64,000 bases of DNA from Nonomuraea sp. SYSU D8015 (GCF_008065375.1 NZ_VJYI01000016.1:62001-126000); one strand, 5' to 3'. Shown: positions 8,678 through 17,415, counted from the stretch's first letter. A program made the numbers and translations. The notes: generated by a model not told the origin, from the letters alone.

Positions 8678-8806
8678 GTTTCCTCACTAGGCTGCCGTGT
8701 GCGACTCGCCACGAAGCCGGGAGCCACAGGCATGAGCCACGGGGATCAGGGCCGCCACCGCGTCCGAGGACGCCGGTTACCGAAAGGTAGTTTGTCGTTC
8801 GCGTAG
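8678..8806 (+). pseudogene. Vestigial duplicate of the dispanin gene leader and first codons
   Basis: The sequence around CTAGGCTGCCG and ACTCGCCAC at 8678-8712 recurs at 8881-8911 in front of the dispanin-like gene. It is followed at 8732 by an ATG whose product begins MSHGDQGRHRV, comparable with MTYGNQGDGGY of the intact gene, but it ends after 24 codons at 8806. This looks like a decayed tandem duplicate, or a leader peptide derived from one. The remaining 130 bp up to the true gene include an inverted repeat TTGCGG / CCGCAA (8826-8831 and 8848-8853) that could be an operator. The duplication is visible directly; the interpretation as decay is inference. Confidence 0.45.
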
Positions 8807-8938
8807 CCGGGCCGTGACGGGCCGCTTGCGGTCCGATTACGAATTGTCCGCAAATTGGACGTTGATCCACGTAGTAGATGGTTTCTCGCTAGGCTGCCGC
8901 GCACTCGCCACAAAGATGACGACATGAGGAGTCATAGC

Positions 8939-9469
8939 ATGACTTACGGTAACCAGGGCGATGGCGGCTACGGCTCGCAGCCGCCCGGCGGCGGCTACGG
9001 CCAGCAGCCCCCGAGCGGTGGTGGCTACGGCCAGCAGCCTCCCAGCGGTGGCGGCTACGGTGGCGGCTATGGCCAGCAGCCCCCGAGCGGTGGCGGCTAC
9101 GGTGGTGGCTATGGCCAGCAGCCCCCGAGCGGCGGTGGCTACGGTGGCGGCTACGGGCAGCAGCCCCCGAGCGGTGGCGGCTACGGCGGGCAGCAACCGC
9201 CGGACAACCAGTTGGTCCCAGCGATCCTCACCACCCTGTTCTGCTGCCTTCCCTTCGGCATCGTGGCGATCGTCAAGTCGTCGCAGGTCAACCAGAAGTG
9301 GCAGGTCGGCGACTACCAGGGTGCGATGCAGGCGGCCGAAGAGGCCAAGACGTGGTGGAAGCGCAGCCTGATCTTCGGCGCCATCTCGATCGTGCTGATC
9401 ATCCTCGCCTACGTGCTGTTCTTCGTGATCTTCGCTGCCAGCATGAGCGCCACGTACTCCTCGTACTAG
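8939..9469 (+). CDS. Dispanin/CD225-like membrane protein with Y/G/Q/P-rich repeats
   Basis: 176 residues, start ATG at 8939 with GAGGAG eight bases upstream (a further in-frame ATG lies at 8924). The first ~85 residues are a low-complexity tail made of repeated GYGQQPPSGG units. The C-terminal part, AILTTLFCCLPFGIVAIVKSS then KWQVGDYQGAMQAAEEAK and a last helix IVLIILAYVLFFVIF, fits the two-helix CD225/dispanin fold including the conserved CCLPFGIVA-type segment. Bacterial dispanins are membrane proteins of unknown role. It lies in the trp region between the TIGR02234 gene and trpC without obvious coupling. Confidence 0.85.
   Translation: MTYGNQGDGGYGSQPPGGGYGQQPPSGGGYGQQPPSGGGYGGGYGQQPPSGGGYGGGYGQQPPSGGGYGGGYGQQPPSGGGYGGQQPPDNQLVPAILTTLFCCLPFGIVAIVKSSQVNQKWQVGDYQGAMQAAEEAKTWWKRSLIFGAISIVLIILAYVLFFVIFAASMSATYSSY
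8985..9195 (+). repeat. In-frame tandem repeats coding GYGQQPPSGG units
   Basis: The coding DNA contains five to six imperfect copies of a unit based on GGCTACGGCCAGCAGCC followed by a Pro-Ser-Gly-Gly stretch, some copies with an inserted GGYG. Synonymous differences between copies (ggtggc/ggcggt, tat/tac) show that the protein repeat is kept while the DNA drifts. Confidence 0.85.
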
Positions 9470-9512
9470 GCCGCGCGAAGAGGATCACGCACGGAAGGCG
9501 GATACTGGGAAC

Positions 9513-9944
9513 ATGAGCATCGCAACCACCGGGCGGCGCGGCACCGATCGGCTCAAGGGCCTGCTCGCGCCGCTCGGTGTTGCGGCCGGAGCGGGCGCCG
9601 TGGTGGCGTTCGTCGGCGTGGTCGACCCCAACGAGCCCGGCCACTACCCGACCTGCCCGTTCCTGTGGCTCACCGGCCTCTACTGTCCGGGCTGCGGCAC
9701 GCTGCGCACCATCCACGCGCTGGCGCACCTCGACCCGGTGGCCGCGCTCGGGCTCAACCCGCTGGCCGTGGCCATGATCCCGCTCCTGCTGTTCTGGTGG
9801 GGCAGATGGGTGGTGCGCGCCTGGCAGGGCAAGCCCCGGCGCACGACGCTCGCCCATCCGGCGTGGCTGTGGGCGTTCCTCGCGCTCGTCGTGGTGTACT
9901 GGGTCGTCCGTAACCTGCCGTTCGGGGCGTTCCTGGCACCGTAG
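9513..9944 (+). CDS. DUF2752 membrane protein
   Basis: 143 residues. The DUF2752 hallmark YCPGCGTLR follows a first hydrophobic segment (LGVAAGAGAVVAFVGVVDP), and the helices PLAVAMIPLLLFWWG and LWAFLALVVVYWVV follow. DUF2752 proteins are small integral membrane proteins of unknown function, with a C-P-x-C that could bind metal or undergo redox chemistry. It starts 43 bp after the dispanin gene and ends about 130 bp before trpC. The pairing of dispanin/CD225-like and DUF2752 proteins is common in actinobacteria and may mean the two work together. Confidence 0.88.
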   Translation: MSIATTGRRGTDRLKGLLAPLGVAAGAGAVVAFVGVVDPNEPGHYPTCPFLWLTGLYCPGCGTLRTIHALAHLDPVAALGLNPLAVAMIPLLLFWWGRWVVRAWQGKPRRTTLAHPAWLWAFLALVVVYWVVRNLPFGAFLAP

Positions 9945-10075
9945 CCCCGCGCACTTGTGGGGCCCTGTGGTGAGGTGACCCCGCCGGGGCCGATACCATC
10001 GCAGGACAAGGCGGAGAGCGGACGCGACGCGAACTCTCAGCCACCCCCACAGTCGACCGGAGGGACCCCAAGCGC

Positions 10076-10915
10076 GTGAGTGAGCGGACGGAAGGGCCGA
10101 GTGTCCTCGACGACATCCTCGACGGGGTGCGCGCCGACCTCGCCGCACGTCAGCAGGCCGTGTCCATCGACGAGCTCAAGCAGCGGGCCGAGCGGGCGCA
10201 GCCGCCCAGAGACGCGATGGCCGCGCTCGGGGGTGACCGGGTCTCGGTGATCGCCGAGGTCAAGCGGTCGAGCCCGTCCAAGGGCGCGCTGGCCGCGATC
10301 GCCGACCCCGCCGCGCTGGCGGCCGACTACGAGGCCGGCGGGGCGCACGTCATCAGCGTGCTGACCGAGCGGCGCAAGTTCGGCGGCAGCCTCGACGACC
10401 TGGCCGCGGTGCGCGCCAGGGTCGACATCCCGATCCTGCGTAAGGACTTCATCCTGACCTCCTACCAGCTGTGGGAGGCCAGGGCCCACGGCGCCGACCT
10501 GGCGCTGCTCATGGTCGTCTGCCTGGAGCAGGAGGCCCTGGTGTCGCTGATCGAGCGGGCCGAGTCCATCGGGCTCACCCCGCTGGTCGAGGTGCACACC
10601 GAGGAGGAGCTCGACCGGGCGGTCGCCGCCGGGGCCCGGGTCATCGGGGTCAACGCCCGCAACCTGAAGACGCTCGAGGTCGACCGCGAGGTCTTCGCGA
10701 AGCTGGCGCCGAAGATCCCCGACAATGTCATCAAGATCGCCGAGTCGGGCGTGCGCGGCCCGCACGACCTGCTCGCCTACGCCAGGTCCGGCGCCGACGC
10801 CGTCCTGGTGGGGGAGAGCCTGGTGACCGGCAAGGACCCGCGCAAGGCGGTGGAGGCGCTGGTGACCGCCGGCGCCCACCCATCGACGCGCCCCGACCAC
10901 TCAGCAGAGGGATAG
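10076..10915 (+). CDS. trpC: Indole-3-glycerol phosphate synthase
   Basis: 279 residues from GTG, with a GGAGGG ribosome-binding site. A (beta/alpha)8 barrel enzyme that closes the indole ring from carboxyphenylaminodeoxyribulose phosphate. Conserved elements: VIAEVKRSSPSKG (catalytic Lys and phosphate site), FGGSLDDL, IPILRKDFI (catalytic Lys), LVEVHTEEEL, IGVNARNLKTLEVD and IAESGVRG. Length is usual for monofunctional TrpC. Two bases separate its stop from the GTG of trpB, so the two genes are coupled. I see no Trp-codon-rich leader peptide in the ~130 bp in front of it. Confidence 0.97.
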   Translation: MSERTEGPSVLDDILDGVRADLAARQQAVSIDELKQRAERAQPPRDAMAALGGDRVSVIAEVKRSSPSKGALAAIADPAALAADYEAGGAHVISVLTERRKFGGSLDDLAAVRARVDIPILRKDFILTSYQLWEARAHGADLALLMVVCLEQEALVSLIERAESIGLTPLVEVHTEEELDRAVAAGARVIGVNARNLKTLEVDREVFAKLAPKIPDNVIKIAESGVRGPHDLLAYARSGADAVLVGESLVTGKDPRKAVEALVTAGAHPSTRPDHSAEG

Positions 10916-10917
10916 CA

Positions 10918-12159
10918 GTGGCAAACGAAGGCACCATCCTGACCGCCGCGGACCTGGCGGGCAACGGCGCGCACGGCGACGATCCCGACGTGCACGGGAA
11001 GTTCGGCATCTTCGGCGGCCGGTTCGTGCCCGAGGCGCTCATCCCGGCGCTGGACGAGGTGGCCGCGGTCTACGAGAAGGCCAAGAACGACGCGCAGTTC
11101 ATCCGCGAGTTCGACCACCTGCTGCGCACCTACGCCGGCCGGCCCACCACGCTGACCGACGTGCCGCGCTTCAGCGAGCAGGCCGGCGGCGCCAGGATCG
11201 TGCTCAAGCGGGAAGACCTCACCCACACCGGCGCTCACAAGATCAACAATGTGCTGGGCCAGGCCCTGCTGACCAAGCGGCTGGGCAAGAAGCGCGTGAT
11301 CGCCGAGACCGGCGCGGGTCAGCACGGCGTGGCCACCGCCACCGCCGCGGCCCTGCTCGGCCTCGAGTGCGTCATCTACATGGGCGCGGTCGACTGCGAG
11401 CGCCAGGCGCTCAACGTGGCCAGGATGAAGCTGCTCGGCGCCACCGTGGTGCCCGTCACCAACGGCTCGCAGACGCTCAAGGACGCCATCAACGAGGCGT
11501 TCCGCGACTGGGTGACCAACGTCGACACCACCCACTACCTGTTCGGCACCGTCGCCGGGCCGCACCCGTTCCCCGAGATCGTGCGCGACTTCGCGCGCAT
11601 CATCGGCGTCGAGGCCCGCCGCCAGATGCTGGAGCTGTCCGGCAAGCTGCCCGACGCCGTCTGCGCCGCCGTCGGCGGCGGCAGCAACGCGATCGGCATC
11701 TTCCACGCCTTCATCGGCGACGAGGGCGTCCAGTTGCACGGCTACGAGGCGGCCGGTCACGGCCTGGAGAGCGGCGAGCACGCGCTCACGCTCACCGCCG
11801 GCTCGGTCGGCGTGCTCCACGGCTCGCGCACCTACGTGCTGCAGGACGACGAGGGCCAGACCATCGAGTCCCACTCGATCTCGGCCGGGCTCGACTACCC
11901 GGGTGTCGGCCCGGAGCACGCCTGGCTGAAGGACTCCGGCCGCGCCACCTACCACGGCGTCACCGACGACCAGGCGATGGCCGCGTTCTCGCTGCTGGCC
12001 AGGACCGAGGGCATCATCCCGGCCATCGAGTCCTCCCACGCCCTGGCGGGCGCGCTGGAGCTGGGCCGCGAGCTCGGCCCCGAGGCGACCATCCTGGTCA
12101 ACCTCTCCGGCCGCGGCGACAAGGACATGGGCACGGCGATGAAATACTTCAACCTGTAG
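10918..12159 (+). CDS. trpB: Tryptophan synthase beta subunit
   Basis: 413 residues from the GTG at 10918, two bases after trpC. The frame is open further upstream, but the start is fixed by the trpC stop, the AGAGGG ribosome-binding site and the family length. The PLP lysine lies in HTGAHKINNVLGQ; the Glu of AETGAGQHGVA and the phosphate-binding GGGSNAIG loop are present. The enzyme condenses indole with serine. The N-terminus (KFGIFGGRFVPEALIPAL) is that of a TrpB1-type subunit that works with TrpA. Unusually, trpA does not follow directly but after about 330 bp. Confidence 0.97.
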   Translation: MANEGTILTAADLAGNGAHGDDPDVHGKFGIFGGRFVPEALIPALDEVAAVYEKAKNDAQFIREFDHLLRTYAGRPTTLTDVPRFSEQAGGARIVLKREDLTHTGAHKINNVLGQALLTKRLGKKRVIAETGAGQHGVATATAAALLGLECVIYMGAVDCERQALNVARMKLLGATVVPVTNGSQTLKDAINEAFRDWVTNVDTTHYLFGTVAGPHPFPEIVRDFARIIGVEARRQMLELSGKLPDAVCAAVGGGSNAIGIFHAFIGDEGVQLHGYEAAGHGLESGEHALTLTAGSVGVLHGSRTYVLQDDEGQTIESHSISAGLDYPGVGPEHAWLKDSGRATYHGVTDDQAMAAFSLLARTEGIIPAIESSHALAGALELGRELGPEATILVNLSGRGDKDMGTAMKYFNL

Positions 12160-12490
12160 CGGGCTCGCGCCGTTCTCGCACCGCCGCCGTACTCGGGCCG
12201 AGGTCTTTCGGGGTGGGTGGGCGATCGCCCCACCGCACTCCGGCTGAGGTCCGGGGTCGGTGGGCGCCCACCGCTCCCTGGCCGCCGCACTCCGGCCCGG
12301 TCCTTCGGGGTCTGGGCGGCACTCGGCCCGGACGCCGCCCTCGGGCCGCGGTCTCGAGGTGGGGTGCCGGGGCGGGAGGGCGCGGGCAGGCGACGTGGGC
12401 CCGGGACGGGGAGCCGCTGCGGCGCGGGGATTTCGGGCGGGCGCGACGGCAGGGCATCATGGTGGGACTCGACCTTCGAAACGGATTGAC
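12160..12490. other. GC-rich gap between trpB and trpA with imperfect repeats
   Basis: I see no convincing protein here. The stretch is low-complexity GC-rich DNA in which short motifs recur with drift: CCGCACTCCGGC (near 12234 and 12287), variants of GAGGTC-TTTCGGGGT and GTCC-TTCGGGGT, and CTCGGGCCG. An 11-codon ORF at 12459-12494 (MVGLDLRNGLT) ends in an ATGA overlap with the trpA start and might serve as a coupling mini-cistron; trpA itself has no good ribosome-binding site. trpB and trpA are normally adjacent or overlapping, so this insertion is atypical. Confidence 0.5.
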
Positions 12491-13285
12491 ATGACGACTC
12501 TTCAGACGGTGTTCGCCAAGGCCAAGGCGGACAACCGGGCCGCGCTCGTCGGCTACCTGCCCGCGGGCTTCCCCTCCAAGGACGGCGGCGTCGCGGCCGC
12601 CGCGGCCCTGGTGGAGGCCGGCTGCGACGTCATCGAGATCGGCCTGCCCTACTCCGACCCGCTCATGGACGGGCCGACGATCCAGGACGCGGTGCACAGG
12701 TCGCTGGTCAACGGCACGCGCATCGCCGACGTGATGCGCACGGTCGAGGGCGTGGCGGCCACCGGCGCGGCCACGCTCGTCATGACGTACTGGAACCCGA
12801 TCGACCGCTACGGCGCCGAGCGCTTCGCCCGCGACCTGGCCAACGCGGGCGGCGTGGGCACGATCACGCCCGACCTGACGCCGGAGGAGTCCGAGCCGTG
12901 GCGGGCGGCCTCGGCGGACGCCGGCATCGACACGGTGTTCCTGGTGGCGCCCAGCTCGACGGGCGAGCGCATCAAGGCCGTCGTCGACTGCTGCACCGGC
13001 TTCGTCTACGCCGCCTCGCTGATGGGCGTCACGGGCGCCAGGGAGACCGTCAACTCCGCCGCCGAGGGTCTGGTCGAGCGCACCCGGGCGCACACCGATC
13101 TGCCGGTGTGCGTCGGCCTGGGGGTCGGCACGGGCGCGCAGGCGGCCGAGGTGGCGGGCTACGCCGACGGGGTCATCGTCGGGTCGGCGTTCATCCGCCG
13201 GCTGCTCGACGCCCCTGACGAGGCGGCGGGGCGCGCCTCGATCGCCGAGCTGGCCCGGGAGATGGCCCAGGGCGTGCGCCGCTGA
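12491..13285 (+). CDS. trpA: Tryptophan synthase alpha subunit
   Basis: 264 residues, start ATG at 12491. It cleaves indole-3-glycerol phosphate and channels indole to TrpB. The catalytic Glu and Asp are in VIEIGLPYSDPLMDGP; LVMTYWNP, the ITPDLTPEES loop (usually VPDLPxEE) and the phosphate-binding VGLGVGTG and VIVGSAF follow. The start is preceded by GGATTGAC rather than a purine-rich ribosome-binding site; the short ORF ending at 12494 overlaps the ATG and could feed ribosomes to it. A strong hairpin 17 bp after the stop closes the trp segment. Confidence 0.96.
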   Translation: MTTLQTVFAKAKADNRAALVGYLPAGFPSKDGGVAAAAALVEAGCDVIEIGLPYSDPLMDGPTIQDAVHRSLVNGTRIADVMRTVEGVAATGAATLVMTYWNPIDRYGAERFARDLANAGGVGTITPDLTPEESEPWRAASADAGIDTVFLVAPSSTGERIKAVVDCCTGFVYAASLMGVTGARETVNSAAEGLVERTRAHTDLPVCVGLGVGTGAQAAEVAGYADGVIVGSAFIRRLLDAPDEAAGRASIAELAREMAQGVRR

Positions 13286-13301
13286 CGTGTGATCGCAGAC
13301 G

Positions 13302-13329
13302 AGCGCGGTCCCCTTACGGGGGCCGCGCT
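13302..13329 (+). terminator. Rho-independent-type hairpin after trpA
   Basis: AGCGCGGTCCCC and GGGGGCCGCGCT-type arms close on a TTAC loop, followed by TTTACC. GC-rich stem and short T stretch directly after trpA. Confidence 0.8.
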
Positions 13330-13470
13330 TTACCGTTTCTGTCAGATCATGTGACGAAATATTTGGACAAGTGCGAAGATCTGGCGCGTAAGTCCATGGC
13401 GTGCGCTGCCGCGCCGGGTGATGATCGGGGCTCCCGAGCGGTGTGACGCATGACCCCCGGAAGGACACCT

Positions 13471-16400
13471 ATGCGTCAAGGTCCCGTTGTCTACGCAGCA
13501 GCCCTCGTCCTCGCGGCCACGGCCATGGCCGCCCCGTCGGCCTCCCACGTCGATCCGGCCCCGCATGCCGCGGCCCCGCCTGCCGCGACGGCCGCCGAGC
13601 CGGAGCCGCCTGCGGCGATGCTTGCCGAGCCGGAGCCGCCGACTCCCGAGCCGACGCCCACCTACGACCTCCCCTCGCCCGATGCCTCCCCGACGGACGC
13701 GCCGCCGCCGAGCCCGACCGCGCAGAACCCGCCGCCCGCGCCCGCCCGCGTGGCCGAGCCGATCAGCGTCTCCTCGCCGGAGCTGACCGTGGAGCTGGAC
13801 CCCGCCTTCCCGCGCGTCCTGCGCTACGTCGACCTGGCCGGCGGCGCCACCCTGGGCGGCAGCACGGGCGTGCCCGCCGTCGTGCTGAACGGCCAGGCAC
13901 GGGCCGCCGCCGCGGCGCTGACCGGGAACGACGGCGCGACCGCCCGCTACCGGCTGACCTTCGACGGCCTGCCGGGCGTCACACTGGACGCGAGCATCGC
14001 GGTCAAGGGCCGGGTGACGACGTTCAGGATCGACTCGGTGGCCGACACCGAGGCGTTCCGCGTCGGGACGATCGACCTGCCCGGGCACGACCTGGTGTCG
14101 GTCTCGAGCGAGCAGCCGGGCGCGGCGACCGCTTTCACCAGGCTGGACCCGAACTCCACCCGCACCGCCGACGTGTTCGCCCAGGTCACCAGGGACACCG
14201 CGGCCGACCCGGCCCCGGTAGGGGCGACGTACGCGATCGTGAACACCGACCGGCTGGCCGCGGCGATCGAGTCCAACTCCACCTACGACCGCCCCTCCGG
14301 GCCCACCGACCGCGACGCGGCCAGGCTCTGGCACCAGGCCAGGAAGGACGCCGGCGGCACGGTCACGGTGGGCGTGTGGAGCGGCCAGTGGACCCACCGG
14401 GCGGCCGGCTCCCCGTTCACCGAGGAGGCGCCCTGGGCCAAGGTCGTGATCACCCCCGACGCCAACGGCGACGGGACGCTGGACTGGCAGGACGGCGCGG
14501 TCGCCTTCAGAGACATCGCGGTGAAGCCGCTCGGCGCGGAGCGGACGAAGGACCGGGTGGTGATCCACATCCCGTTCAACTTCTCCAGCCAGGCCACGCA
14601 CCCGTTCCTGCGCACGCTCGACGACGTCAAGCGGATCTCGCTGGCCACCGACGGGCTCGGACAGCTGGCGCTGCTCAAGGGCTACCAGTCCGAGGGCCAC
14701 GACGCGGCGCACCCCGACTACGGCGGCAATTACAACCGCCGCGCCGGCGGCCTGGCCGATCTGAACACGCTGCTCAAGGTCGGGAAGGGCTGGAACGCCA
14801 CGTTCGGCGTGCACGTCAACGCCACCGAGGCCTACCCCGAGGCGAAGAACTTCAGCGAGCAGCTGGTCGACAAGGACGCCAAGGGCTGGAACTGGCTCGA
14901 CCAGGCGTACCTGATCGACCAGCGCGGCGACCTGACCAGGGGGACGCTCGCCCGCAGGTTCGGGCAGCTGCGGAAGGAGACCGACAGGAACCTCGCGGTG
15001 CTGTACGTGGACGTGTTCCGGCCGTTCGGCTGGGTCGCCGACCGCACGCTGGCCGAGCTGCGCGCGCAGGGCTGGCAGGTGACCACCGAGTGGTCGGACA
15101 AGCTGGAGCGGTCGTCGCTGTGGGCGCACTGGGCCAACGACCTGAACTACGGCGGAGTCACCAACAAGGGGCTGAACTCGCAGATCATCCGGTTCATCCG
15201 CAACCACGAGAAGGACGTCTGGAACTCCCACCCGATCCTCGGCAACGCCCGCATCGTCGAGTTCGAGGGCTGGACCGCGGAGAACGACTTCACCGCCTTC
15301 TACCGCAACATCTGGGAGCACAACCTGCCCGCCAAGTTCCTCCAGCACTACAAGATCATGGATTGGTCCGCCGACGAGATCGTGTTCACCGGCGGCGTGC
15401 GCGGGACGTACCGGGACGGCAGGCGGGAGTGGTTCGCGGGCGGGCGCAAGGTGCTCGACGGGGGCACGTACCTGCTGCCGTGGCAGGGCAGGCTCTACCA
15501 CTACAACCCCGCGGGCGGGACCACCACCTGGGACGCCGACCGGCCGATGAGCGTCTACAAGCTCACCGACCAGGGCCGCGTTCCCGCGGGCACGGTCACC
15601 CCCGCGGGCGGGAAGATCACGCTGCGGGCGGAGGCCGGCGTGCCGTACGTGCTCTACCAGGGCAAGGCTCCTGAACTGCCGGGTCCCGCGTGGGGGCAGG
15701 GGGGCGGCGTGCGCGACCCCGGCTTCAACGGCGACCGGCTCGCCGGATGGCGCGTCAGCGGGCCCGTGAGCGTCGAGAGGAACTCCCTGGGCCATCGGGT
15801 CGCCCTCCTGCGCGGCGGCGCCCAGGCGCGGCTTGAGCAGCGGCTGACGGGCCTGCGGGCGGGCCGCACGTACACCGCGTCGGCCTTCGTCGAGGTCGAG
15901 CCGGGCAAGACGCGTGAGACCGCGCTGGAGGCCGGCGGCGAGGCGGTGACGATCCAGCGCTCCACGGCCAAGAACTACATCGCCTCCGACGAGAAGCACG
16001 ACACCTTCTTCCAGCGGGTCAAGGTGACGTTCACCGCGCCGGGCGACTCCGTCACGCTGCGGATCACGGCCGCGGCCGCGCCGGGGGACGTCCGGGTGGA
16101 CGACGTGCGGCTGTTCCGGCGCGACCCGCCCGGGCGGGTCGAGACGTTCGAGTCCGCCGAGCCCGGCTGGGGGCCGTTCGTGAAGGGGGACGCGGGCGGG
16201 TCGTTCGACGCGCGCACGCACCTGTCCGAGCGGCACGAGCCGTACACGCAGGCCGGATGGAACGGCAAGGCGATCGACGACGTGCTGAACGGCGACTGGT
16301 CGCTCAAGGCCCACGAGGAGCGGCAGGGGCTGATCTACCGCACGCTGCCGTGGACCGCGCGGTTCGAGCCCGGGCGGGCGTACGAGGTGTCGTTCAGCTA

Positions 16401-17415
16401 CCAGAACGCGCAGGCCGACACCTACCAGTGGGTGACCGGCTACGACGCGCGCGGCGCGAGCGTCGAGACGCGGCGCACGACCATCCCCGAGCGGCGGACC
16501 ACCGCCACCTTCACCGAGCGGGTGGTCGGCGGGTGCGGCGACGTGTGGGTCGGGCTGCGCTCGCTCCGGCCCGAGCAGGCCGGGGCCGACTTCGTCCTGG
16601 ACGACTTCTCCGTCACTGACCTCGGGCCCGCGCAGGACGCGCCACCCTGCGGGACGCTGGAGCTGACGCCCGCCTCGGCTGCGTTCGAGCAGGGGGCCGC
16701 CAACGGCGTCACCACCGTGTTCAGGAACCTGGAGGACGCGGCGGCGCAGGATGTGCGGGTGACGCTGGAGGTGCCGGAGGGCTGGGCCGTGGCCGGCGAC
16801 GGCGCCGGCACGGTGGAGCCGGGCGGCAAGCTGACCACCGAGTGGCAGGTCACGCCTCCCGCCGAGGCGGCCTACGACACGTACGAGTTGCGGGCCGCCG
16901 TCACCTACACCGTCGACGGCGCGGCCAGGACGCTGACGGCGTCGGCGCGCGTGCGGACTCTGCCGCCCCCGCCCGCGGCCGACGCCTACGCCAGTGACCT
17001 GGAGTGGGTCAGCGCGGACAACGGCTGGGGTCCCGTCGAGCGCGACCGGTCCAACGGCGACACCGGCGAGGCCGACGGCGGGCCGATCGTCATCGGCGGG
17101 CGGACCTTCGCCAAGGGGCTCGGCACGCACGCGCCCGCCGAGATCCGTTTCTACCTGGCCGGGCGGTGCTCGGAGTTCCGCGCCTTCGTGGGGGTGGACG
17201 ACGTGCAGGCCACGCGGGGGTCCGTGCGGTTCGGCGTGCTGGCCGACGGCGCGGAGCGGGCGCGCAGCCCCGTGCTGAGGGCCGCCGACGACGCGTACGA
17301 ACTGGTCGCCGATCTGTCCGGCGCCAAGTTCGTGGATCTCGTGGCCGACGACGGCGGCGACGGCATCGGCAACGACCACGCAGACTGGGGAGAGGCGAGG
17401 TTCACATGCGGCTGA
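13471..17415 (+). CDS. Secreted endo-alpha-N-acetylgalactosaminidase, GH101 family
   Basis: 1314 residues; start ATG at 13471 (GGAAGG seven bases upstream) beginning MRQGPVVYAAALVLAATAMA, a signal peptide. A Pro/Glu-rich linker (PEPPTPEPTPTY) precedes a GH101-type catalytic region. This has ALLKGYQSEGHDAAHPDY, TFGVHVNATEAYP, the nucleophile candidate in VLYVDVFRPFGW (Asp about 514) and the acid/base candidate in TTEWSDK (Glu about 540), then FEGWTAENDF. Beta-sandwich carbohydrate-binding modules, an NPCBM-associated NEW3-like domain (VTLEVPEGWAV) and a C-terminal NPCBM domain (FAKGLGTHAPAEIRF) follow. Known GH101 enzymes release the Gal-beta-1,3-GalNAc disaccharide from O-glycoproteins. It stands alone behind an AT-richer promoter region (13330-13380). 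Confidence 0.9.
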   Translation: MRQGPVVYAAALVLAATAMAAPSASHVDPAPHAAAPPAATAAEPEPPAAMLAEPEPPTPEPTPTYDLPSPDASPTDAPPPSPTAQNPPPAPARVAEPISVSSPELTVELDPAFPRVLRYVDLAGGATLGGSTGVPAVVLNGQARAAAAALTGNDGATARYRLTFDGLPGVTLDASIAVKGRVTTFRIDSVADTEAFRVGTIDLPGHDLVSVSSEQPGAATAFTRLDPNSTRTADVFAQVTRDTAADPAPVGATYAIVNTDRLAAAIESNSTYDRPSGPTDRDAARLWHQARKDAGGTVTVGVWSGQWTHRAAGSPFTEEAPWAKVVITPDANGDGTLDWQDGAVAFRDIAVKPLGAERTKDRVVIHIPFNFSSQATHPFLRTLDDVKRISLATDGLGQLALLKGYQSEGHDAAHPDYGGNYNRRAGGLADLNTLLKVGKGWNATFGVHVNATEAYPEAKNFSEQLVDKDAKGWNWLDQAYLIDQRGDLTRGTLARRFGQLRKETDRNLAVLYVDVFRPFGWVADRTLAELRAQGWQVTTEWSDKLERSSLWAHWANDLNYGGVTNKGLNSQIIRFIRNHEKDVWNSHPILGNARIVEFEGWTAENDFTAFYRNIWEHNLPAKFLQHYKIMDWSADEIVFTGGVRGTYRDGRREWFAGGRKVLDGGTYLLPWQGRLYHYNPAGGTTTWDADRPMSVYKLTDQGRVPAGTVTPAGGKITLRAEAGVPYVLYQGKAPELPGPAWGQGGGVRDPGFNGDRLAGWRVSGPVSVERNSLGHRVALLRGGAQARLEQRLTGLRAGRTYTASAFVEVEPGKTRETALEAGGEAVTIQRSTAKNYIASDEKHDTFFQRVKVTFTAPGDSVTLRITAAAAPGDVRVDDVRLFRRDPPGRVETFESAEPGWGPFVKGDAGGSFDARTHLSERHEPYTQAGWNGKAIDDVLNGDWSLKAHEERQGLIYRTLPWTARFEPGRAYEVSFSYQNAQADTYQWVTGYDARGASVETRRTTIPERRTTATFTERVVGGCGDVWVGLRSLRPEQAGADFVLDDFSVTDLGPAQDAPPCGTLELTPASAAFEQGAANGVTTVFRNLEDAAAQDVRVTLEVPEGWAVAGDGAGTVEPGGKLTTEWQVTPPAEAAYDTYELRAAVTYTVDGAARTLTASARVRTLPPPPAADAYASDLEWVSADNGWGPVERDRSNGDTGEADGGPIVIGGRTFAKGLGTHAPAEIRFYLAGRCSEFRAFVGVDDVQATRGSVRFGVLADGAERARSPVLRAADDAYELVADLSGAKFVDLVADDGGDGIGNDHADWGEARFTCG

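Noticed and set aside
9945..10075. Possible Trp attenuator leader before trpC
   Set aside because: Only isolated TGG triplets are present in any frame; no short ORF with clustered Trp codons and no clear pair of alternative hairpins or T-box motif.
13342..17379. Antisense ORF of about 1345 codons opposite the GH101 gene
   Set aside because: Same GC-shadow effect; composition is repetitive Arg/Gly/Val/His with no signal peptide or domain.
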